This document shows positions 34,063-40,692 of a stretch of DNA of 64,000 bases, in pieces. Positions within the stretch are counted from its first letter, which is position 1; the number at the start of each line of letters is the position of its first letter. The translations under genes were made by a program, and so were the position numbers. Origin of the DNA: Kumtagia ephedrae (GTDB taxonomy: Bacteria; Pseudomonadota; Alphaproteobacteria; Rhizobiales; Rhizobiaceae); contig NZ_PXYK01000002.1 of NCBI RefSeq assembly GCF_003012745.1, positions 248,001 to 312,000 of the forward strand. Reading direction: 5' to 3'. The notes under the pieces are model-generated. The model was not told the origin of the DNA and ran no database searches. It saw only the letters and a program-made list of their open reading frames with translations.

Positions 34063-35316
34063 TCAGAACACCTCGCAGCCGGGCAGGCCGCAGGAGATCA
34101 GTCGATCGGACGGGAAATTGGTGATGATCTCGCAACCATCCTTGGTCACGACGACCTCCTCCTCGATGCGGGCGGCGCCGGTTCCGTCCTCGGCACCCTT
34201 CCATGTCTCGAGCGCGAACACCATGCCCTCCTTGAGCGGGGTGTTCTGGCCGCGGAAACGCTTGGAGAAGATCGGGCGTTCCCACAGCGACAGTCCGACA
34301 CCGTGGCCGTACTGCAGCAGGAAAGCCTCCGCCTCGTCGCGATAGCCGAAGTCCTGCGCGTCCGGCCATACGGCGGCAACCTCGTCCGGGGTGATGCCGG
34401 GACGGATCATGTCGATCGAGGCGCTGATCCATTTGGAGGCGGTCTCGTAGGCGTCGATCTGCGCCTTGTTCGGCTCGCCGCAGATGAAGGTGCGGTAGTA
34501 GCAGGTGCGATAGCCGTTGTAGGAGTGCATGATGTCGAGGAAGATCATGTCTCCCGGCTGGATCATGCGGTCGGAGAAGGTGTGGGAATGCGGGCGGCCG
34601 CGCTGGCCCGACACGGAATTCACGCATTCGACCCGCTCCGAGCCCATGCGGAAGAGCCTGTCGTTGGCGATCGCCACGAGTTCGTTCTCCTTGGTGCCGG
34701 GGCGGATGGCGCGGGCGATGTCGACATAGGTGGCGTCGACCATGGCGGCCGCCATCTTGAGGAGTTCGATCTCGTCGGTCGTCTTGATCTCGCGGGCATC
34801 GAGCAGCGCCTGCTGGCCGTCGACCACCTCGATGCCTTCGGCCTCGAGCGCCCGGATCATCCCGAGTTCCATGATGTCTATGCCGAGCGGCTCCTTGTCG
34901 ATGCCGTAATGCACCAGCGCCTTCTTGATCTGGCGGGCGAAATCGCGCGCGACGTTCATGTGCGGCGGGATGGCGCCCTGCATCGTCGTGAGCGGCGCCG
35001 CGACGTTGTCGGCGATCCAGGGCGAGGCGATGCGCTTGGCCGGCGGTGCCGGATCCCAAAGGAAGGGCGAGCCTTCGCCCGGACACAGCGCATATCGCAT
35101 GAACTTGTCGCGCGCCCATTCGCCGATGTGGGTGGCCGTGACGTAGCGGATATTGTCAAAGTTGAAGCAGAGCACCGCGCCGAGACCGGCATGCTTGATG
35201 GCCCGCTGGGCACGGGCGAGGCGATCCTTGGAGAGCCGGCTGTAGTCGACGCCCTGCTCCCAGTCCTTGGCCATCTGGCCCCAGGAAGCCGTTGAATACG
35301 GGCTGTTGTATTTCAT
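34063..35316 (-). CDS. M24-family peptidase/creatinase-like protein with altered metal ligand
   Basis: 417 residues. Creatinase N-domain (LCFNFDNIRYVTATH, PFLWD), then the pita-bread domain: GDMIFLDIMHSYNGYRTCYYRTF, GHGVGLSLWERP, MVFALETWKG and EEEVVVTKDG. In metal-dependent members the segment reads GY-x-x-D-x-x-RT; the second Asp is Cys here, while the first Asp, the His and both Glu remain. The N-domain wording recalls DddP-type M24 lyases as well as Xaa-Pro peptidases. It may therefore be a lyase or C-N hydrolase rather than a peptidase. AGAGGAG precedes ATG 35316. Confidence 0.82.
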   Translation of the reverse strand: MKYNSPYSTASWGQMAKDWEQGVDYSRLSKDRLARAQRAIKHAGLGAVLCFNFDNIRYVTATHIGEWARDKFMRYALCPGEGSPFLWDPAPPAKRIASPWIADNVAAPLTTMQGAIPPHMNVARDFARQIKKALVHYGIDKEPLGIDIMELGMIRALEAEGIEVVDGQQALLDAREIKTTDEIELLKMAAAMVDATYVDIARAIRPGTKENELVAIANDRLFRMGSERVECVNSVSGQRGRPHSHTFSDRMIQPGDMIFLDIMHSYNGYRTCYYRTFICGEPNKAQIDAYETASKWISASIDMIRPGITPDEVAAVWPDAQDFGYRDEAEAFLLQYGHGVGLSLWERPIFSKRFRGQNTPLKEGMVFALETWKGAEDGTGAARIEEEVVVTKDGCEIITNFPSDRLISCGLPGCEVF

Positions 35317-35364
35317 TTCGTGCGGCTCCTCTGCCTAGTCCATGCACTTTGTCGAAGCGGGGCC

Positions 35365-36714
35365 TTATGCGAACTCGGCTGCCCAATCCCGGGTTTCCAG
35401 TATTGCCTTCAGCCGCGACAGGAACGCCGCGGAATAGGCCCCGTCGAAGGCGCGATGATCAAAGCTCTGGCCGACCATGCCCGTCAGACGCGGCGCGACG
35501 AACGCGCCCTGCTCGGTCTCCACCACCGCGGGCTTGAGCCGGATCGCGTCGGTCGACAGGATCGCCACCTGCGGCGCGTTGATGATCGGCGCGGTGAAAG
35601 CCGTGCCGAACGCGCCGTTGTTGCTGATCGAATAGGTGCCTCCGGCGAAGTCGTCTCCAGTGAGTTTGCCGGTGCGTGCATTGTCGATCTGGCGCGCGAT
35701 CGCCTTCGCCAGGCCAGGCAATGTCAGATCGTCGGCGCTGCGGACGACCGGCACCACCAGCCCGTTGTGCGACAGGTCCACCGCAATGCCGAGATTGACC
35801 TCGGAGGCGAGCGCAAGCTGGCTGCCGTCGAATTGGGCGTTGACCTGCGGAAACTCCTTCAGCGCGATGCAGCTCGCCCGTGCGATGAACGGCAGATAGG
35901 TCAGGGAAACGCCGGTCTCCGCCTTGAAAGAGGCCTTGCGCGCCGCACGCACGGTCTCGACCACGGTGTAATCCACCTCGATCGCCTGGAAGACGTGCGG
36001 GATCGTCTGCCAGTTTTGCGCCAGCCGCTCGCCGGTACGCTTGCGGATGGTATTGAGCTGCATGACGCTGCCCGGCAACGGAGCGATCGCCACTGGTTTC
36101 GGAGATGCCGGAGGAGAGACGACCGGGCCTGCCCCGCCCGTGTCCGGCGCGTCGGCGGGTGCAGGAGCGGCAAGAGCTGCCCGCACGTCCTTCTCGGATA
36201 TCTTCGAACCGCCGGCCGCCGACACCTGCCTGGCGATCGCTTCGGCATCGAGGCCGTTCTGGGCGATGAGGCGGCGCGCCAGCGGGGTCAGCCGCAGCCC
36301 GAGCGGGCCTTTCGCGTTTCCGAACGATTCCGCCGGTGTCGCGACTTCCTCGAACGGCGAGCGCATGGTTGGAACGGGTGCCGGCGAAGGCGTGGCCCGA
36401 CCATTGGCGGCAGGTGCGGCGGATGGCGCCGCAGCCCGCTGCGGAGCGGAAATCCGCGGCGTAGCGGCCGCCTCGCGCTCCCCGCCGATCACGGCGACCA
36501 CCGCACCGACCTTGGCGACCTCGCCGGCCTGGACGCGGATGGAGGACAGCTTGCCGGCAGCGGTCGACTGCACTTCCATCGTGACCTTGTCGGTCTCGAT
36601 CTCGAAGAGGTTGTCGCCTTCCCGGACCTCGGCGCCTTCCGACTTGAACCAGGTCAGGATCTTGCCTTCGGCGACGGTCTCGCCGAGCTGCGGCATGAGG
36701 ACCTGGGTGCTCAT
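35365..36714 (-). CDS. 2-oxoacid dehydrogenase E2 (dihydrolipoamide acyltransferase)
   Basis: 449 residues. One lipoyl domain (residues 1-75) with the lipoyl-lysine motif ETDKVTME, an Ala/Pro-rich linker, an E3-binding domain (LTPLARRLIAQNGLDAEAI) near 155-190, a second linker and the catalytic domain ending in VGQSFDHRAFDGAYSA, where His and Asp are catalytic. It transfers an acyl group from E1 to CoA. The start overlaps the E1beta stop by four bases. Only one lipoyl domain is present, as in acetoin and branched-chain complexes. Confidence 0.92.
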   Translation of the reverse strand: MSTQVLMPQLGETVAEGKILTWFKSEGAEVREGDNLFEIETDKVTMEVQSTAAGKLSSIRVQAGEVAKVGAVVAVIGGEREAAATPRISAPQRAAAPSAAPAANGRATPSPAPVPTMRSPFEEVATPAESFGNAKGPLGLRLTPLARRLIAQNGLDAEAIARQVSAAGGSKISEKDVRAALAAPAPADAPDTGGAGPVVSPPASPKPVAIAPLPGSVMQLNTIRKRTGERLAQNWQTIPHVFQAIEVDYTVVETVRAARKASFKAETGVSLTYLPFIARASCIALKEFPQVNAQFDGSQLALASEVNLGIAVDLSHNGLVVPVVRSADDLTLPGLAKAIARQIDNARTGKLTGDDFAGGTYSISNNGAFGTAFTAPIINAPQVAILSTDAIRLKPAVVETEQGAFVAPRLTGMVGQSFDHRAFDGAYSAAFLSRLKAILETRDWAAEFA

Positions 36715-37700
36715 CTTGCCGATCCGTTCATGCTGCGCGCGATCCGCTCGGCGATGCGCGGCGCGCCGGGCAGCGCCAAATCCTCGAGGTGGTCGGCGGC
36801 GGGCAGCGGGATGTGCGGCGTGGTGATGCGCACGATCGGCCCGTCGAGGTCCCAGAACGCCTCGTCGGCGACGATGGAGGCGATCTCCGCGCCCCAGCCG
36901 CACAGGCGCGGATTCTCCTCCACCGTGAACAGCCTTCCGGTCCTGGCGACGGAGTTGAGGATGGTGTTGGTGTCGAGAGGCACCAGCGAGCGCACGTCGA
37001 TGACCTCGCAGTCGATGCCGTGCTCGGCGGCGAGCGTCTCGGCCGCCTGCAATGCGCGCGGCACCATCAGCGCCAGCGCCAGGATCGTCGCATCCTTGCC
37101 GGGACGCAGGATCTTTGCGGTGCCGAGCGTGTCGACGATCTCGCCGTCCGGCACCTCGCCCTTGATGGCATAGAGCGACTTGTGCTCGTGGAAGATCACC
37201 GGATTGTCGTCGCGCACGGCCGCCGCCATCAGGCCGATGACGTCGACCGGCGACGACGGCGCCACGACCTTCAGGCCAGGAATCATCATCGTCCAGTTCT
37301 CGATCGACTGAGAATGCTGGGCGCCGAACCGTGCCCCGCCACCGTTGCCGGTGCGAACGACCAGCGGGCAGCCGAGCTGGCCGTTGGTCATGTAGCGCAG
37401 CTTGGGGAATTCGTTGGCGATGTAGTCGAAGCATACGGCCGCGAAATCGGCGAACATGATCTCGGCGATCGGCCGCAGGCCAGTCATCGCCGCGCCCATG
37501 GCGGCGCCGAGAATGGCCTGCTCGGAGATCGGCGTGTCGCGCACGCGCAGCGGCCCGAACTGCTCGTACAGGCCGACCGTGGCCTTGAACACGCCGCCGG
37601 CCTTGGCGACGTCCTCGCCGAGGAACACGACGTTGTTGTCGCGCTGCATTTCCTGCGCGATGCCGCGCGCCACGGCGTCGCGATAGGTCAGTTCCGCCAT
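36711..37700 (-). CDS. 2-oxoacid dehydrogenase E1 component, beta subunit
   Basis: 329 residues of the transketolase-like beta chain: TYRDAVARGIAQEMQRD, GEDVAKAGGVFKAT, DTPISEQAILGAAMGAA, GARFGAQHSQSIENW and the C-terminal EVIDVRSLVPLD segment. With the alpha subunit it decarboxylates a 2-oxo acid using thiamine diphosphate. The ATG at 37700 lies inside the end of the alpha gene (13-base overlap), so the chains are made in equal amount. The acid could be pyruvate, acetoin or a branched-chain acid; the sequence alone does not decide. Confidence 0.92.
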   Translation of the reverse strand: MAELTYRDAVARGIAQEMQRDNNVVFLGEDVAKAGGVFKATVGLYEQFGPLRVRDTPISEQAILGAAMGAAMTGLRPIAEIMFADFAAVCFDYIANEFPKLRYMTNGQLGCPLVVRTGNGGGARFGAQHSQSIENWTMMIPGLKVVAPSSPVDVIGLMAAAVRDDNPVIFHEHKSLYAIKGEVPDGEIVDTLGTAKILRPGKDATILALALMVPRALQAAETLAAEHGIDCEVIDVRSLVPLDTNTILNSVARTGRLFTVEENPRLCGWGAEIASIVADEAFWDLDGPIVRITTPHIPLPAADHLEDLALPGAPRIAERIARSMNGSAR

Positions 37701-38716
37701 GACCAGCCCCCATCGGCATAGACGTCGGTGGTGAGGATGTCGTCGGGCGCAGGGGGCGACGCCTTGCACGCCTCCGTCGCTTCCTCGACCTTGCGCTTGC
37801 TCTCAGCCTCGATGCCCTTGATCTCCTCCTCCGCTATGCCGAATTCGAGAAGGCGGGCGCGGTAGATTTTTACGGGATCCTTCTCCAGCCATTTCTCCAG
37901 CTCGCCGGCCGGACGATATTTGGCCGGGTCGGCGCGCGAATGGCCGGAATGGCGATAGGTCATGCACTCGATGAGCGTCGGCCCCTCGCCCGCCCTCGCC
38001 TTGCCGAAAGCGGCCAGTGCGGTGCGATAGACCGCATCCGCGTCGTTGCCGTCGATGACGATGCGCTCGAGCCCATAGGCGGAGGCGCGGTCGGCTGCCG
38101 GATGCTCCACCGCGGTGACGTCGCCGATCGGCGTGTATTCCATGTAGAGATTGTTCTCGCAGACGAAGACGACCGGCAGCTTCCAGATGGCGGCGAAGTT
38201 GAGGGCCTCGTGGAAGGCGCCGATATTCGTCGTGCCGTCGCCGAAGAAGCAGACCGATACATCGCTCTCACCCAGATACTGCGCACGCCAGGCGGCGCCG
38301 CACGCAATCGGAAGGTGCGCCCCGATGATGGCGTAGGATCCCATCACGCCGTGCTCGACCGAGGTCAGGTGCATCGATCCGCCCTTGCCGCGCATCAGGC
38401 CGTTGTCGCGCAGCATCAGCTCGCCCAGCACCTTCTCCATGGGAACGCCGCGCGCCAGCGTGTGGGCGTGCCCGCGGTAGGTGCAGAAGGACTTGTCGCC
38501 AGGCCGCATGGCCACCGCCATGCCGGCGGCGATCGCCTCCTGGCCGAGCGACAGATGGCTCGTGCCCTTGATCAGGTTCTGGAAGAACAGGTCGTTGGCG
38601 CGCTTCTCGCAGTCGCGAATCTCAACCTGGAGGCGAAACATCTCGCGTCTGAGATCGGCGCCGATATCGTCGTTTGTCAGGCCTTGCGAGCCTGATCCAT
38701 CTTTCTTCTTTGTCAT
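37688..38716 (-). CDS. 2-oxoacid/acetoin dehydrogenase E1 component, alpha subunit
   Basis: 342 residues. Thiamine diphosphate motif GDGTTNIGAFHEALNFA...ENN, the TYRGHAHTLARG and GKGGSMHL segments, and the phosphorylation-loop-like YRHSGHSRADP. The gene opens a leftward operon of six: E1alpha, E1beta, E2, M24, CobW and hydroxyisobutyrate-like dehydrogenase. No E3 (lipoamide dehydrogenase) is present, so it must borrow one. The short basic N-terminus MTKKKDGSG is not conserved. Operator-like sites lie 62 and 166 bases upstream. Confidence 0.92.
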   Translation of the reverse strand: MTKKKDGSGSQGLTNDDIGADLRREMFRLQVEIRDCEKRANDLFFQNLIKGTSHLSLGQEAIAAGMAVAMRPGDKSFCTYRGHAHTLARGVPMEKVLGELMLRDNGLMRGKGGSMHLTSVEHGVMGSYAIIGAHLPIACGAAWRAQYLGESDVSVCFFGDGTTNIGAFHEALNFAAIWKLPVVFVCENNLYMEYTPIGDVTAVEHPAADRASAYGLERIVIDGNDADAVYRTALAAFGKARAGEGPTLIECMTYRHSGHSRADPAKYRPAGELEKWLEKDPVKIYRARLLEFGIAEEEIKGIEAESKRKVEEATEACKASPPAPDDILTTDVYADGGWSWRN

Positions 38717-38777
38717 CGTGGATCCACCCTAGAGGCCCGACCATGCCAAAGTCGTTCCGGGGAGACACGGCCCAATA

Positions 38778-38792
38778 TTCTCAAAATGGATA
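38778..38792. promoter_or_regulatory. Half-conserved operator-like site TTCTCA-AAA-TGGATA
   Basis: The left half matches the island consensus fully and the right half in three of six positions. It lies 62 bases upstream of the E1alpha start, close to where its promoter should be. Confidence 0.4.
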
Positions 38793-38881
38793 ATTGATTG
38801 CCGGCCAGCCCGGCCTCCGGAAACCTGATGCGACGGGGAACGGACGGGGGCCTTCGAGCCTCTGGCCTCGCATCGCACAAA

Positions 38882-38896
38882 CTCTCAAAATGAGAA
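38882..38896. promoter_or_regulatory. Operator-like palindrome CTCTCA-AAA-TGAGAA
   Basis: Matches the island consensus at 11 of 12 positions. The centre is 104 bases from the weaker site at 38778-38792, and the two lie between the divergent E1/E2 operon and the orphan binding-protein gene. Confidence 0.6.
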
Positions 38897-39190
38897 TTCG
38901 CAGGACTGCACTCTGTTTTGACGGTGTTAGCATCGCCCCTGAATGAGGAGGAGAATTGCCGGTCCCGGCATAACCGGGCGGCGCCATGGGCAAGGGCTTC
39001 AGCTTGAGGAGGCTGACGGCCTACCCGCGGAGGCACGTCGTACATTCCTCCCCGTTCCTTGCTTCTGGTTCGCTCTGCGCGACGGGCTTTGTCCGGCGGT
39101 GTGTTCGATTGTCCGAACGGCAGCGGCCGTCCCGAGCATGAACTGCAAGGATCGCCGGCGGCGACTTGAACAACACGAAGGGAGGAAACG

Positions 39191-40339
39191 ATGAAAGGCA
39201 TGTTGACGAAGAGCGCCCTGCTCGCGGTGCTGATCGCGGGCACGGTCGCTGGCACGAGCCACGCGCAGGAGGCCAAGGAGGGGTACAGCGGCAAGCCGCG
39301 CACCATTCTGTGGGCATCGACCGACATCCAGTATTCCGACACGTCGCAGTTCAAGAAAGACGGGCCCTACGTCATCGGCTTCTCGAACGCCTCGATCTCC
39401 AACGTCTGGCGCGTCGGCCTGCTGCATGCCGTGCAGAAGGCGGCGGCCGACAACAAGGACAAGATCTCCAAGCTGATCATCACCGACGCCAACGACGATG
39501 CGGCCAAGCAGGTATCGGACGTGCAGGACATCCTGCAGCGCGGCGTCGACCTGCTGATCGTGTCGCCGGCGACCGCCCAGGAACTCGATCCCATCGTCAG
39601 CCAGGCAATGGCGCAGGGCGTGCCGGTCGTGCTCGTCGACCGCCGTGTGACTTCCGACAATTTCGTCTCATTCATCACCGCGTCCGACCAGGTGCTTGGC
39701 CGCCTCTACGCGCAGTGGATCGTCGAAAAGCTCAACGGCAAGGGCAATGTCATCATGCTGCCCGGCCTCGCCGGCGCCAGCCCGGCGGAAATCCGCATCG
39801 CCGCCGCCAAGCAGGTCTTCGCCGAATATCCGGACATCAAGATCATCGACATGCAGTACACCGAGTGGAGCCCGGTCAAGGGCAAGCAGGTGATGGCCGC
39901 ACTGCTGCAGAAGCACGGCAAGGCCATCGACGCCGTGTGGTCGGACTCGGGCCTCCAGGCATCGGGTGCGCTCGAGGCCTTTGTCGAGGCCGGGTGGGAA
40001 GACGGCACGATTCCGCCGATCACCTGCGCCGATCTCAACGGCTGCATCAAGCAGGCCGTGCAGCACAAGGTGCCGGTGCTAAACTTCGACTATCCGCCGG
40101 CTATGGGCGGCGTCGCGGTACAGGTTGCGCTCGACGTTCTGGCCGGCAAGCCGGTGCCGAAGATCTATGCGGTGAACTCGGACATCTCGATCTCCAAGGG
40201 CGACGAGACCACGTCGGTCAAGGCCGATCGCTGGGCCGAGGACTATGCGCGGCTGGACAGGTCCAACGATCTGATCCTGTCGACCGGGCTCGGCTCCGAT
40301 TACGATCCGACGACGTTCAAGGTCGACTATCCGCAATGA
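39191..40339 (+). CDS. CUT2-type sugar-binding protein without its own permease
   Basis: 382 residues. Signal peptide MKGMLTKSALLAVLIAG...SHAQ. The mature part is a type-I binding protein that follows the importer 1 protein (23441-24595) along its length: DGPYVIGFSNA, WRVGLLHAVQKAAADNKD, ITDANDDAAKQVSDVQD, RGVDLLIVSPAT, VDRRVTSDNFV and the identical end FKVDYPQ. No ATPase or permease follows, so it probably feeds importer 1 with a second ligand or acts in sensing. GGGAGGAAACG precedes the ATG. The next gene, 353 bases on, is the wHTH-SBP regulator. Confidence 0.92.
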   Translation: MKGMLTKSALLAVLIAGTVAGTSHAQEAKEGYSGKPRTILWASTDIQYSDTSQFKKDGPYVIGFSNASISNVWRVGLLHAVQKAAADNKDKISKLIITDANDDAAKQVSDVQDILQRGVDLLIVSPATAQELDPIVSQAMAQGVPVVLVDRRVTSDNFVSFITASDQVLGRLYAQWIVEKLNGKGNVIMLPGLAGASPAEIRIAAAKQVFAEYPDIKIIDMQYTEWSPVKGKQVMAALLQKHGKAIDAVWSDSGLQASGALEAFVEAGWEDGTIPPITCADLNGCIKQAVQHKVPVLNFDYPPAMGGVAVQVALDVLAGKPVPKIYAVNSDISISKGDETTSVKADRWAEDYARLDRSNDLILSTGLGSDYDPTTFKVDYPQ

Positions 40340-40692
40340 GGACAGCCGGTGTCGCCGCGGCACGGTGGCGGCGCCCGGTTCGAGGCCGGCTTTCGAGATT
40401 CCGGAGCCGGCCAACCCACCGTTGGCCGCGCGACACCGGCTGCGGCGGCCGTCGCCTCGGCCTCGCTGTCGCGGATGGCTCCCGAGCGTGACGATTTCGG
40501 GGCCGGGTGCCCCGAAGTGCTCCTATTGCCTGACCCGCGGCGCGTCCGAGCCGGCGTCCGCCCGCAAGGTCCGGTTCGCGGGCGGTGTCGCGCAGACATA
40601 GCGGGCTTCGCGCCGGCCCGGATCGATCAGGCACCCGAACGGCAAGCGGCCCAGACGCGTACCGGCCGCCTTTGTGATAACGGAGGCAGACG
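40340..40692. other. 353-base intergenic region with a 7-bp stem-loop
   Basis: Arms GGCCGGC (40384-40390) and GCCGGCC (40406-40412) pair perfectly, and CCAAC/GTTGG (40411-40425) can form a second short stem. There is no T-run. It may mark the end of the binding-protein message. No gene or operator-like palindrome was seen in the rest. Confidence 0.4.

Larger units (their letters stand above)
38717..39190. other. 474-base divergent promoter region with two operator-like sites
   Basis: It separates the leftward E1/E2 operon from the rightward orphan binding protein. No protein gene is supported. Bases 38770-38900 are AT-richer and hold the two palindromes listed below. Confidence 0.65.
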
